Below are positions 16,752 to 25,689 of a stretch of DNA of 64,000 nt, one piece after another; the stretch's first letter is position 1; every line of letters begins with the position of its first letter. A program made the position numbers and the translations under genes. The notes below the pieces were generated by a model that was not told the origin of the DNA, did no database searches, and saw only the letters and a list, made by a program, of their open reading frames with translations. This DNA comes from Iocasia fonsfrigidae. Its GTDB lineage: Bacteria > Bacillota > Halanaerobiia > Halanaerobiales > DTU029. Where the stretch lies: NCBI RefSeq assembly GCF_017751145.1, contig NZ_CP046640.1, positions 2,274,137 to 2,338,136 of the forward strand, in the 5' to 3' direction.

Positions 16752-17267
16752 CTAAAGCTCAAGTAATCCTGATATCGGCTTAATTACCATTACTCCCTTA
16801 TCCATATCTATATCAATGACTATCTCCCGGGCAGCAGGAATCATATATTCATTATTATTGTCTCTGACAAGAAAAATATCAGTCCCCTCTGTTGTAATTA
16901 CATCAAAAATCTCACCTAATTTTTCCCCGCTATCAGTAATAACCTGATAACCCAGTAAATCATCAATATAGTATTCGTTTTCCTCTAAGGGTAATATCTC
17001 TTCAGAAGGTATTTTAATAAAGTAATCCCTCAGTTCCAGTGCCTGACCAATATTATCGATTCCTTCCAGTTTTAAGACAAGAAAGTTTTTATGATATCTC
17101 AACCCTTCAAGATTCTTTTGGAAGATATCATTACCTTTAGCAAGATAAACACTCTCCAACAACTCAAACCTTTCTGGATGATCAGTTAAAGGTATTACCC
17201 TAATTTCACCTTTATTACCCTGGTTTTTAGTAATCCTACCGATCTTAACTAATTCTTTAGTATCCAT
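16752..17267 (-). CDS. rimM: 16S rRNA processing protein RimM
   Basis: Ribosome maturation factor for the 30S head, binding S19. The N-terminal RimM barrel begins with KIGRITKNQGNKGEIRV; the C-terminal PRC-barrel contains YYIDDLLGYQVITD and EYMIPA. Length 171 aa is typical. It sits between khpA and trmD as in most Firmicutes. Confidence 0.95.
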   Translation of the reverse strand: MDTKELVKIGRITKNQGNKGEIRVIPLTDHPERFELLESVYLAKGNDIFQKNLEGLRYHKNFLVLKLEGIDNIGQALELRDYFIKIPSEEILPLEENEYYIDDLLGYQVITDSGEKLGEIFDVITTEGTDIFLVRDNNNEYMIPAAREIVIDIDMDKGVMVIKPISGLLEL

Positions 17268-17290
17268 AATAATACTCCAAGTATTATAAT

Positions 17291-17524
17291 TTATTTTTCC
17301 TGAATATCAACAATTACCTTTTTGCCTTCCTTGGTTGCTGCTGCCTTAACTACAGTTCTGATAGCACGTGCTATCCGCCCCTGACGTCCGATAATTTTAC
17401 CCATATCATCATCAGCAACTGATATTTCAAGAATTACAGATTTTTCACCCTCTACCTCATTTATATGAACCATATCCGGGTAGTCAACAATAGATCTGGC
17501 AATTGTTTCAACTAATTCTTTCAT
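17291..17524 (-). CDS. khpA: KH-domain RNA-binding protein KhpA (YlqC)
   Basis: A single KH domain of 77 aa with the GxxG loop in [19 protein letters not shown]. KhpA forms a complex with KhpB (Jag) in Firmicutes and affects cell-envelope and RNA homeostasis. Placement between rpsP and rimM is the conserved position for the family. Confidence 0.93.
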   Translation of the reverse strand: MKELVETIARSIVDYPDMVHINEVEGEKSVILEISVADDDMGKIIGRQGRIARAIRTVVKAAATKEGKKVIVDIQEK

Positions 17525-17539
17525 CTAAACAATCCCCCT

Positions 17540-17803
17540 TTATCTCTGCTCATTATATTTTGCGTAAATACCCTCTTTCTTTAATAGACTCTTAACAGTA
17601 TCAGAAGGTAATGCTCCATCATTTAACCATTTTAAAGCCCTATCTTCATCAATCTTCACAGTGGCTGGTTCAGTTGTTGGATTATAATAGCCAAGTTCTT
17701 CAATAAATCTACCATCACGAGGTTTACGGGAATCAGCAACTACCAAACGATAAAAGGCATTCCTTTTACTACCCATTCTCTTTAAACGAATCTTAACAGA
17801 CAT
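17540..17803 (-). CDS. rpsP: 30S ribosomal protein S16
   Basis: An 87-aa ribosomal protein: [39 protein letters not shown] and the conserved YNPTT segment are diagnostic. The start is the ATG at 17,803, behind GGGGGGTGAAG; the upstream ATG in frame precedes that site. It follows ffh by about 40 bp. Confidence 0.97.
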   Translation of the reverse strand: MSVKIRLKRMGSKRNAFYRLVVADSRKPRDGRFIEELGYYNPTTEPATVKIDEDRALKWLNDGALPSDTVKSLLKKEGIYAKYNEQR

Positions 17804-17844
17804 AACTTCACCCCCCTTCAATTTGTAATCTTAGGGTAAGAAAT

Positions 17845-19179
17845 CTAATTAAAGAAAGGCAATCTACCTTTCATTTTCTTAGCCCCACCGCTAAACTGTT
17901 TCATCATTTTTTTGGTCTGTTTAAACTGTTTTAACAGGCGATTTACATCCTGAATACTTGTCCCACTACCACCAGCTATCCGCTTCCTTCTGCTTCCATT
18001 TATCTTGTCAGGTTTCCTTCTTTCTTCAGGTGTCATGGAATTAATAATAGCTGTGATATGATCAAGCTGTTTTTCATCAACCTGCAGGTTTTTTAATTGA
18101 CCTGCCCCACTTAAACCCGGGATCATTCCCAGAATCTGATCAAGGGGCCCCATATTCCTTACCTGTTCCATCTGATCTAAAAAGTCCTCCAGAGTAAATT
18201 CATTCTGCTTAAGCTTTTCTTCCAGTTCCATAGCCTTTTCTGCATCTATACTGGCCTCAGCCTTTTCAATTAAACTAAGCACATCACCCATTCCCAGTAT
18301 TCTGGAAGCCATTCTGTCTGGATGAAAGACCTCAAGGGCATCAAGTTTCTCCCCCATACCAACAAATTTAATGGGTTTGCCTGTAACAGCCTTAACTGAT
18401 AAGGCCGCACCACCGCGGGCATCACCATCAAGTTTAGTAAGAATTACCCCATTTATTCCTAAAAGGTCATCAAATTTATTAGCTACCTTAACAGCATCCT
18501 GACCTGTCATGGCATCAACTACCAGTAAAATTTCATCTGGCTTGACTTCTTGACGTATTGACTTTAATTCATCCATCATCTCTTCATCTACATGGAGTCG
18601 ACCTGCAGTATCAATAATTACAACATCATTATTGTTCGACTGTGCAAAACTAATACCAGCCTTAGCAATATCTACCGGGCTGCTCTGATCACCCATAGTA
18701 AAAACCGGCAGATCCAGTCTATCCCCTAAAACCTGAAGCTGTTTAATAGCCGCTGGCCTATAGATATCAGCAGCAATCATAGCCGGTCTTTTACCATCCT
18801 GTTTTAAAGATTTTGCTAATTTACCGGTACTTGTTGTCTTACCTGAACCCTGTAAACCTACCAGCATAATTACAGTTGGTGGACTATCAGCAAAACTTAA
18901 TGCACTTTTACTCCCCCCCATAAGTTCTGTTAGCTCATTATTTACTATTTTAATTACCTGCTGACCAGGTGTGAGGCTAGCCAGAACTTCATGCCCAACA
19001 GCCCTTATCTCAATCTTTTTGATAAAATTTTTGACAACCTTATAATTTACATCTGCCTCTAACAAAGCCAGTTTTACCTCTTTTAAAGCAGCCTTAACAT
19101 CTTTTTCACTTAATTTACCCTTACCACGCAGTTTTTTAAAAGTATCCTGTAATTTTTCTGCCAGGCCTTGAAAAACCAT
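17845..19179 (-). CDS. ffh: Signal recognition particle protein Ffh
   Basis: SRP54 GTPase binding 4.5S RNA/scRNA and signal sequences. N domain residues 1-90; G domain with GLQGSGKTTS (near 107), DTAGR and TKLDGDARGG; C-terminal Met-rich M domain with RIAGGSG, SIQDVNRLLKQF and FSGGAKKMKG. Length 444 aa is normal. AGGAGGATACAATT precedes the ATG. It follows ylxM; its receptor FtsY is encoded in this window at about 24 kb. Confidence 0.98.
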   Translation of the reverse strand: MVFQGLAEKLQDTFKKLRGKGKLSEKDVKAALKEVKLALLEADVNYKVVKNFIKKIEIRAVGHEVLASLTPGQQVIKIVNNELTELMGGSKSALSFADSPPTVIMLVGLQGSGKTTSTGKLAKSLKQDGKRPAMIAADIYRPAAIKQLQVLGDRLDLPVFTMGDQSSPVDIAKAGISFAQSNNNDVVIIDTAGRLHVDEEMMDELKSIRQEVKPDEILLVVDAMTGQDAVKVANKFDDLLGINGVILTKLDGDARGGAALSVKAVTGKPIKFVGMGEKLDALEVFHPDRMASRILGMGDVLSLIEKAEASIDAEKAMELEEKLKQNEFTLEDFLDQMEQVRNMGPLDQILGMIPGLSGAGQLKNLQVDEKQLDHITAIINSMTPEERRKPDKINGSRRKRIAGGSGTSIQDVNRLLKQFKQTKKMMKQFSGGAKKMKGRLPFFN

Positions 19180-19192
19180 AATTGTATCCTCC

Positions 19193-19534
19193 CTAAAGGT
19201 CTTTTTTTATCTCCTCTATTTTCTCTTGTAAATCTTTTTTTACTGTTGATTTTAATGATAAACCACTAATAAAAGCAGCCAGATTGTCTATCTCATCCTT
19301 TAATTTAAGATATCTATTAACTAAAGCAAGTTTATTCTCATAATTACGCAATATTTCTTCAGCACGGTGCAGATGGTCATAAACCCCCTGACGGCTAATA
19401 TCCAGTCTTTCAGCAATCTCAGCCAGAGATAAATCTTGAAAATAATATAACTCCATAGCCTCCTGTTGTTTATCAGTTAATAATTTCCCATAGAAATCAA
19501 ACAACATACCAATCTCTATAACCTTTTCTAACAA
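19193..19534 (-). CDS. ylxM: YlxM/p13-like helix-turn-helix protein
   Basis: A 113-aa sigma-70 region 4-like HTH protein, the usual partner gene of ffh. LFDFYGKLLTDKQQEAMELY and LSLAEIAERLDISRQGVYDH (HTH at about residues 33-55) are family motifs. I prefer a TTG start, AGGTGG lying 5 nt before it, over the GTG three codons upstream; both fit. It is the first gene of the ffh-rpsP-trmD block. Confidence 0.93.
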   Translation of the reverse strand: MLEKVIEIGMLFDFYGKLLTDKQQEAMELYYFQDLSLAEIAERLDISRQGVYDHLHRAEEILRNYENKLALVNRYLKLKDEIDNLAAFISGLSLKSTVKKDLQEKIEEIKKDL

Positions 19535-19647
19535 TACTACCACCTGCTTGTGTTAAGTAAAACTACTTTACATGTTCATAGTTTATATGATAATGAAACT
19601 GTTGTCAAGTATGGAATAAAAAATTATTAAATCCATATATCTTTTCA

Positions 19648-19912
19648 TGAATAAAGTGACATAACGGACATCCAGACTTAATCAACAATCATTAATATTT
19701 TCTTAGAACTATTTTTTACATAAAGTTAACTACTTATCATAAACCAGACCAATATATTTACTGGACGACTCTAGAAATTGTCTGGAGGCATGGACGCCGA
19801 AAGACAATTTCTCGACAGTAAACGAAGGCAGGACGCCGTAGTATACGACAAGGTAAGTAAATATATTGGTCGGCCTTTAAAGTTATCAATTTAAAAAATC
19901 ACATAATTCCCT
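19648..19912 (+). repeat. Modular palindromic element, copy 2
   Basis: Left end TGAATAAAGTGAC. Outer arms ACCAATATATTTAC (19748-19761) and GTAAATATATTGGT (19857-19870) pair perfectly over 14 bp. Inner arms GAAATTGTCT (19774-19783) and AGACAATTTC (19802-19811) pair over 10 bp around GGC-ATGGAC-GCC. A second hairpin GGC-AGGAC-GCC is at 19827-19837. AAAGTTAAC and AAAGTTATC flank the core. It occupies most of the ylxM-gltA gap. No genes are visible within it. Confidence 0.85.
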
Positions 19913-19914
19913 AA

Positions 19915-19950
19915 GATCAATAAAGCTGTTAGCATTTCCGCTAACAGCTT
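19915..19950 (-). terminator. Hairpin terminator after citrate synthase
   Basis: AAGCTGTTAGC (19923-19933) and GCTAACAGCTT (19940-19950) pair perfectly over 11 bp; the minus-strand T-tract (TTTATT) is weak, so efficiency is uncertain. Confidence 0.65.
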
Positions 19951-19972
19951 AAATAATAATCTAATTTATTTA

Positions 19973-21247
19973 CTAATCTGTACTGGCAATCTCTTCTTCC
20001 GGCTCAACCAGAATATGCCTGTCATTAAAACCATCATATAACTGATTAGGTCTAAAAATTCTATTTTTAACTTCCATATGCTCTACCCAATGTGCTGACC
20101 ACCCCATAATCCTTCCCAGTACAAATACTGTAGTAAAGTAATGCGGTTCAATACCCAGAGCTTTCATAACAAGGCCTGACCAGAAGTCAACATTAGGATA
20201 GAGTTTCTTGCCAGATAAAACATCGAGAACAACCCGTTCCATCTTTTGAGCAGTCTTATACAAGTCTCCTAATTCATCATCAATATCTAGCGGATTATCC
20301 TCAGCAAATATCCTGGGAAGAATCTTATTTTTAGTAAATAAGGCCCTGGGATCATAGGTCTTATAGACACGATGACCGATACCCATAATCTTTTCACCTT
20401 TTGCTAATACACTACCAATATAGGATTCTACTTTGTCAGGACTGCCGATCTCCTGCAGCATTTTCAAGACACGCTCATTTGCTCCACCATGTAAAGGACC
20501 TGATAATGAATTAATAGCAGAAGCAACAGACGCATAAATACTTGCCTTTGAAGAACCAACAGCCCTTACAGAAAATGTGCTATTATTCATTGTATGATCA
20601 GCATGGAGTATCAACAATTTTTCGAAAATATCTACCCATTCCTCATCATCTGCTAAATCCTGATTAAAACAATATAAACAGTACTGTGCATAAGAATCAA
20701 ATTCTTTATCAGCAGCAAACTCAGCATCTCTTGTCCTTGATATGCCAATAATAGTTGGCAATTTAGCTACTAATCTTATCGCCCTAAAAAGGTTCTGGTT
20801 GTAATTATCTACTGTAAAACAGAGATTATCATTGGCTTGTAATTGCAGAACACTAGCACTTAACATATACATAGGATGCAGTTCTTCAGGCATCGCTATG
20901 ACAGCTTTAGCAATATCTCTATCAACATCTCTATGAACCAAAAATTGTTTTTGTAAAATATTTTTTTCATTCCTTAAAGGTAGATCACCATTTAAAAGCA
21001 AAAAAGCAACATCTTCATATGAACAATGCTCGGCAAGTTCCTGGACAGGGTAACCCCTGTATGTAAGTATACCCTTTTCACCATCAATATGACTAATACC
21101 CGATTTAGCAACCGGTACACCCGCTAAGCCCGGGAAATATCCCTTCTCCAGTAAAGTGAAAACCAACTGTGAGTAATGTTCTTTTAAGTCGGGGTCTTTA
21201 ATATCTGAAAGACAGTCCCGAATTTTCTTAATCATTCTTCTTCTCAC
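19973..21247 (-). CDS. gltA: Citrate synthase
   Basis: Condenses oxaloacetate and acetyl-CoA. LLLNGDLP, the His-containing segments LHADHTMNNSTFSVR and GPLHGGANERVLKML, and MGIGHRVYKTYDPRA are the catalytic landmarks. Length 424 aa suits type I/II bacterial enzymes. In an anaerobe it would feed glutamate synthesis through a partial TCA cycle, matching the 2-oxoacid:ferredoxin oxidoreductase at 57-60 kb (inference). Start uncertain: GTG is 2 nt from AAAGGAG, while the ATG four codons later is 14 nt away. Confidence 0.95.
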   Translation of the reverse strand: MRRRMIKKIRDCLSDIKDPDLKEHYSQLVFTLLEKGYFPGLAGVPVAKSGISHIDGEKGILTYRGYPVQELAEHCSYEDVAFLLLNGDLPLRNEKNILQKQFLVHRDVDRDIAKAVIAMPEELHPMYMLSASVLQLQANDNLCFTVDNYNQNLFRAIRLVAKLPTIIGISRTRDAEFAADKEFDSYAQYCLYCFNQDLADDEEWVDIFEKLLILHADHTMNNSTFSVRAVGSSKASIYASVASAINSLSGPLHGGANERVLKMLQEIGSPDKVESYIGSVLAKGEKIMGIGHRVYKTYDPRALFTKNKILPRIFAEDNPLDIDDELGDLYKTAQKMERVVLDVLSGKKLYPNVDFWSGLVMKALGIEPHYFTTVFVLGRIMGWSAHWVEHMEVKNRIFRPNQLYDGFNDRHILVEPEEEIASTD

Positions 21248-21320
21248 TACTCCTTTCTTTTCTTTCCAAACCTAATTTTAACTCATAGCTCCTCAAAAAA
21301 TGTGTAGATGGTGCATATAT

Positions 21321-21349
21321 ATTTTATCACAAGCAATTTAACTTATCAA
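21321..21349 (-). promoter_or_regulatory. gltA: Sigma-A-type promoter of gltA
   Basis: Minus strand TTGATA (21344-21349), 17 bp, TAAAAT (21321-21326). An 18-bp inverted repeat CTATATAC-tt-GTATATAG lies at 21374-21391, 25 bp upstream of the -35, a possible operator or activator site. Confidence 0.65.
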
Positions 21350-21490
21350 TATTAATTATGAAGAATATTCTACCTATATACTTGTATATAGAGAATAAAG
21401 ATAATTGCACTGCTATTATCATTATTAAACTACTTATTTCGTCAAAATACTGACAATATGAGTAATAAAAAAATAAAATGTTAAAATTAT

Positions 21491-21517
21491 AAAAAAAAGA
21501 GCCCCTGAGGGACTCTG
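21491..21517 (-). terminator. Intrinsic terminator after the Dabb gene
   Basis: Minus strand AGAGTCCCTCAGGGGCTCT hairpin followed by eight Ts. Confidence 0.85.
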
Positions 21518-21544
21518 TAAAAATAAATACTATTATTTATCCAA

Positions 21545-21841
21545 TCACACCTTATAATCTACAACCACCCTTGACGCTACATGTTTTTTTATGAACTCAA
21601 CTACTTTTAAGTGTTCCGGGTGGTTTTGATATCTATTAAGATGATTTTCATCAATAAATTCTGAATAAAGCACCAGATCTTTTGCAGCTTCTGAAGGATT
21701 AGTATTCACCCCAACTTCAATAAATTTCAATTCATCAATTAAGTCATTTAAGATCTCTAGTTTTTCTTTAATTTTATAGGCTATTTCTTCTTTATTATCA
21801 ATTTCATCACTAATATCCCACATTACAATATGTTTTAGCAT
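21545..21841 (-). CDS. Dabb (stress-responsive A/B barrel) family protein
   Basis: A 98-aa alpha/beta-barrel protein. The N-terminus MLKHIVMWDI and the segment YSEFIDENHLNRYQNHPEHLKVVEFI with C-terminal RVVVDY follow the Dabb family pattern. These small dimeric proteins are seen across bacteria; no substrate is known for this one. It follows ilvE by 35 bp and has its own terminator, so it may be co-transcribed with ilvE. Confidence 0.85.
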   Translation of the reverse strand: MLKHIVMWDISDEIDNKEEIAYKIKEKLEILNDLIDELKFIEVGVNTNPSEAAKDLVLYSEFIDENHLNRYQNHPEHLKVVEFIKKHVASRVVVDYKV

Positions 21842-21876
21842 AAAATATTAACCCCCTGAAATTCAGTATCTTTCCA

Positions 21877-22944
21877 CTATATCTTTTCTGTCCACCCGAA
21901 GTCATCTTCTAACTCACCAGTTTGAATACCTGTAAGTTTTTGATATATCCTTTCTGCCAGCCGACCTGTCTTACCGTCATTTACCTTAATGGAGCGACCT
22001 TCCCAGTTTAATTCTCCTATTGGAGAAATAACAGCAGCAGTACCAGTACCAAAAGCCTCGTCCAATCTGCCTTTTTTATGTTCTTCAAAGATTTCTGCAA
22101 TAGAGACCCTTCTTTCAGTGACTTTGATGCCCCAACTCTTTACTAATTCAATAGTAGAATCCCTGGTCACACCAGGTAGGATGCTCCCCACAAGAGCCGG
22201 TGTTACAAGTTCACTATCAATCTTAAAGAATACATTCATTGAACCAACCTCTTCAATGTATTTTCTTTCTAGACCATCAAGCCACAAAACCTGAACATAT
22301 CCCCTAGCAGAAGCCTCGGCCTGAGCCTTCAAACTAGCAGCATAATTACCACTGGTTTTAACATGGCCAGTCCCTCCTGGTACTGCACGAACATATTCGT
22401 TTTCTACATAGATTTCAACTGGATTAACCCCCTGGGGATAATAAGCCCCTACAGGTGATAAAATAACCATAAATTTATATGTAGATGATGGTTTCAACCC
22501 CAGGTATTTATCAGTCGCTATAATAAAAGGCCTGATATACAAAGAAGTCCCTGGAGCAGTTGGTATCCATTCCTTATCAATATTAACCAGTTTTTTAATT
22601 GCTTCCAGACAAAACTCTTCATCAATCCGTGGGATACACATTCTATCATTAGTATTATTTAATCTCTCCATATTCTTTTCCGGTCTAAACAATAGAATTC
22701 TATTGTCAGGGCTTTTATATGCCTTCATACCCTCAAATACCGCCTGTCCATAATGCAATGTAGCCATAGCGGGATCAAATTTCATCGGGCCATAAGGGAC
22801 AATTCTGGCATCATGCCACCCTTTGTCTTTAGAGTAATCCATGATAAACATATGATCAGTAAAGTTAGTCCCAAAACCCAGGTTTCCCTGGTCAGGCTTT
22901 TCTTTTGGGTTATCAGTTTTTTGTACAGTTATTTCCATGGCCAT
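21877..22944 (-). CDS. ilvE: Branched-chain amino acid aminotransferase IlvE
   Basis: PLP fold-type IV transaminase for Leu/Ile/Val. HYGQAVFEGMKAYK near the N-terminus, KTSGNYAASLKAQ with the PLP-binding Lys near its conserved place, EEVGSMNVFF and LPGVTRDSTIEL define BCAT. Length about 355 aa corresponds to the larger class II-like BCAT. The start is the ATG after AGAGGGAGTG; a longer reading overlaps that site. Confidence 0.94.
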   Translation of the reverse strand: MAMEITVQKTDNPKEKPDQGNLGFGTNFTDHMFIMDYSKDKGWHDARIVPYGPMKFDPAMATLHYGQAVFEGMKAYKSPDNRILLFRPEKNMERLNNTNDRMCIPRIDEEFCLEAIKKLVNIDKEWIPTAPGTSLYIRPFIIATDKYLGLKPSSTYKFMVILSPVGAYYPQGVNPVEIYVENEYVRAVPGGTGHVKTSGNYAASLKAQAEASARGYVQVLWLDGLERKYIEEVGSMNVFFKIDSELVTPALVGSILPGVTRDSTIELVKSWGIKVTERRVSIAEIFEEHKKGRLDEAFGTGTAAVISPIGELNWEGRSIKVNDGKTGRLAERIYQKLTGIQTGELEDDFGWTEKI

Positions 22945-23061
22945 AGTATAACACTCCCTCTTCATTTTTCAACCTTTTACAGCCAGCATAATTTTAACAG
23001 AAAACAATTTCAAGCAGTTTTAATAAACTGGATTCCTTCTATATTTAAATAATATTTTATT

Positions 23062-23499
23062 CTACATCTCCACCTTCCAAGTATCATCTCTATTAAACCA
23101 ATCCCTATATTTCTCTTCACCACCTCTTACCTTCCAGTCAGAGTCCACTGTTAGCTTAGAACTAATACCACCCCTGGGGTTACAGATTATAACAATCCTT
23201 AAACGTTCAGGTTGATAAACTTCCATTAAATGTTCATACAGGACATTTATTAACCTCTCATAGGAAACGACAATATTTCTAAACTGATAGATATATTTCT
23301 TTAATGACTTTAACTCAATAATCTTTTTATCAGGATAAAATGTGAAATAAACCGTAGCAAAATCAGGTTGGTTCTGCACCCCCAGAAAGGTACACTCTGG
23401 AATCTTAATCTTTGTCTCATATGCCTGTTCACTGGGATTTGGTATTGATTTTAAGATTGAAGGGTCAATATCCTTATATGTTTTTATTTCTTTACCCAT
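23062..23499 (-). CDS. QueF-like T-fold protein lacking the expected catalytic Cys
   Basis: A 145-aa protein of the QueF (preQ0 nitrile reductase) family, tunnelling fold. The QueF motif ELKSLKKYI is at residues 62-70, QPDFATVYF at 44-52 and PRGGIS near 109. In characterised QueF enzymes a Cys lies seven residues before the Asp of QPD; here that position (residue 39) is Leu, and the nearest Cys is residue 36. The FRNHGDFHE block of Bacillus QueF is FRNIVVSYE. DNA around this site shows no frameshift. It could be an inactive or repurposed homologue, or use another residue. Confidence 0.8.
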   Translation of the reverse strand: MGKEIKTYKDIDPSILKSIPNPSEQAYETKIKIPECTFLGVQNQPDFATVYFTFYPDKKIIELKSLKKYIYQFRNIVVSYERLINVLYEHLMEVYQPERLRIVIICNPRGGISSKLTVDSDWKVRGGEEKYRDWFNRDDTWKVEM

Positions 23500-23533
23500 T
23501 ATTACTCATCTCCCCATTTTTTTAAAATTTATC

Positions 23534-24520
23534 TTAAATAAATAAAGCCTCAATAAATTTTTTAGCATTAAAGTCCTGTAAATCTTCTGCTGCTTCTCCA
23601 ACACCTATTAGTTTTATCGGGATACCAAGCTCATTTTTTATCCCGATAACAATTCCACCTTTAGCAGTTCCATCCAGTTTGGTTAAGGCTATCCCATCAA
23701 CATGAACTGCCTCATTAAAAAGTTTTGCCTGACTCATAGCATTCTGACCTGTAGTAGCATCAAGAACCAGCAAAACCTGTATGTTAAAATCCCCGGCTTC
23801 CCGCTCAATAACTCTTTTTACCTTTTTAAGCTCTTCCATAAGGTTTTTCTGGGTATGCAGTCTTCCAGCAGTATCTACAATCAGCAGGTCAATATCCCTG
23901 GCCCTAGCAGCCTGTACAGCATCAAAGGCAACTGCTGCAGCATCAGAACCCTCACTCTGAGCAATAACATTAATACCAAGTCTGTCTCCCCAGACCTTTA
24001 ATTGATCAATGGCAGCAGCACGAAAGGTATCTGCTGCCGCCATTAATACTTTTTTACCATCTTCTTTAAACCTCCGGGCAATTTTGGCAATAGTAGTTGT
24101 CTTACCTGCACCATTTACACCCACTACTATTATAATATTCTGGCCTGCTTTTAAGTCCAGTTGACCATCTTCTTCCTTCAATAATGCTGATAATTCCTCT
24201 TTAAAGACTTCTGTTAATTCCTCAGGTTCTTTCAGCTCATCTTCTTCAACCCTTTCCTCCAACCCTTCAATTAATTCCATAGCCGTATTAATTCCTACAT
24301 CAGCCTGAATCAGGATCTCTTCCAGTTCTTCAAATAATTCATCATCAATTTTACCATGGGTACTAAATAAACTGGTTACCTTATTAATAAATCCATCCTT
24401 GGTTTTAGACAAACCATTCTTTAACCTATTAAATAAACCACCTTCACTATCATTTTTTTTCTCTGTTACTTCCTCTATTTCCTGCTCATTTTTACTACTT
24501 TTCTTGAAAATATTTAACAT
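23534..24520 (-). CDS. ftsY: Signal recognition particle receptor FtsY
   Basis: SRP receptor GTPase at the inner membrane. An acidic, Lys-rich N-terminal A segment (about 45 aa) is followed by the N domain and the G domain with GVNGAGKTTTIAK (near residue 134), DTFRAAA, DTAGRLHTQ and TKLDGTAKGG. Length 328 aa is normal. It follows smc and the JAMM-like gene; smc-ftsY adjacency is conserved in Firmicutes. Confidence 0.98.
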   Translation of the reverse strand: MLNIFKKSSKNEQEIEEVTEKKNDSEGGLFNRLKNGLSKTKDGFINKVTSLFSTHGKIDDELFEELEEILIQADVGINTAMELIEGLEERVEEDELKEPEELTEVFKEELSALLKEEDGQLDLKAGQNIIIVVGVNGAGKTTTIAKIARRFKEDGKKVLMAAADTFRAAAIDQLKVWGDRLGINVIAQSEGSDAAAVAFDAVQAARARDIDLLIVDTAGRLHTQKNLMEELKKVKRVIEREAGDFNIQVLLVLDATTGQNAMSQAKLFNEAVHVDGIALTKLDGTAKGGIVIGIKNELGIPIKLIGVGEAAEDLQDFNAKKFIEALFI

Positions 24521-24540
24521 ATCTACCCCTCATTTATTAT

Positions 24541-25677
24541 TTAGATTATTTTAATTTCCCTACATAATTCGGTAAATTCCTGGGCTATTTTATATTTTTG
24601 TTTTCTAAGTCTGGTCTCATCTGCCGGGTTATCAGCCTGATAAAATTCCTGTTCAATCATCTCATATTTATCGGCCAAAATATTAAGCTCGGAACTAAAT
24701 TCTATTACAGTAGCACCCTTAATAATACCATCCCTATCATGACCTATCGCAATTATAGGGCATCCCCAGGTACCAGGACCTGCCATGGCATCACCCATAT
24801 GCATCACACCTGTTCCACCGGGATGTGTATGTACTATCACTGCCTCTGCTGGTATCTTATCTGTATAGGCTTCCCGTAGAGAAATATCCCTAATATCAGC
24901 ATAACCAGAAAGAAGGAGTCGAGAAGGAACATAACCCATCCCCCCTACAATAAGCTCCCCTGCCTGCTCAACATAGCCTTTATTATTGAGAATACCAACT
25001 GCTGCAACCTCTCTACCCTGTTCTATACTAATTGATTTATTTACCAGCATTTCAGCAAAATTTCTTTCAATACCCTTAACTGTTAAACGCGGGAGTGACC
25101 AGTCTATTTGAGCTGCTTTATTTTTTTTATATTTTTTTATTGGTAGATCTACTACTGGTATTTCAGCAGAGATATCAAGATAAGCCAGGCGTAGTTCTGT
25201 AGAACGCCTTAGTGCCTGCCTTTCTTCTTTCATTGTCAGAGCAGACAAACTTTTAAGCTGAACTTTCTCTGATTCTGAAGCAAGTTTAAATAGATATTTT
25301 TCAGGATAAAGAACACCAACACCTACTGCTCTCTTATTCTTGATCCCTATTTTTATTATCGGACAGTCAAATATATTAATTCCACCAGTACTAATTATTA
25401 TCCCTGTCTTACCAGGTGAAGTTGAAATGACTGCCGTATTAGCCGGAAGACGGTTTATTAATTCCAGCAATGAACCAGTCGTATTATTAAGCACTGCTGA
25501 CAACATCATCCTGAAAGGTAAGCCTGCCAGACCACCATCTACCATATCACTATAGGTGGAAATATACCCCTGTTTATCTATAAAAGCCAGCAGACCTATG
25601 GAACGACCCTGACCGAGCTTATTACTCCTGTCAACTAAACAATCAATCAATTCCCTTGCTATCCCTTTAATTATCAA
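24541..25677 (-). CDS. Tandem-duplicated JAMM/JAB-like protein between smc and ftsY
   Basis: A 378-aa protein of unrecognised function built from two homologous halves. Each half starts IKGI/VKGI (residues 3 and 200) and has a GGL-AGLPFRMMLS / GGM-GYVPSRLLLS segment. The C-terminal half has AVIVHTHPGGTGVMHMGD: His283, His285 and Asp296 fit H-x-H-x10-D, the JAMM metal motif. In the N-terminal half the same place reads VISTSPGKTGIII, both His replaced by Ser, so that copy cannot bind metal this way. Two IxxxDxPIIxIG repeats (CPIIKIG, CPIIAIG) follow. A serine-peptidase-like label is an alternative. No signal peptide. Confidence 0.75.
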   Translation of the reverse strand: MIIKGIARELIDCLVDRSNKLGQGRSIGLLAFIDKQGYISTYSDMVDGGLAGLPFRMMLSAVLNNTTGSLLELINRLPANTAVISTSPGKTGIIISTGGINIFDCPIIKIGIKNKRAVGVGVLYPEKYLFKLASESEKVQLKSLSALTMKEERQALRRSTELRLAYLDISAEIPVVDLPIKKYKKNKAAQIDWSLPRLTVKGIERNFAEMLVNKSISIEQGREVAAVGILNNKGYVEQAGELIVGGMGYVPSRLLLSGYADIRDISLREAYTDKIPAEAVIVHTHPGGTGVMHMGDAMAGPGTWGCPIIAIGHDRDGIIKGATVIEFSSELNILADKYEMIEQEFYQADNPADETRLRKQKYKIAQEFTELCREIKII

Positions 25678-25689
25678 ATAAATACACCC

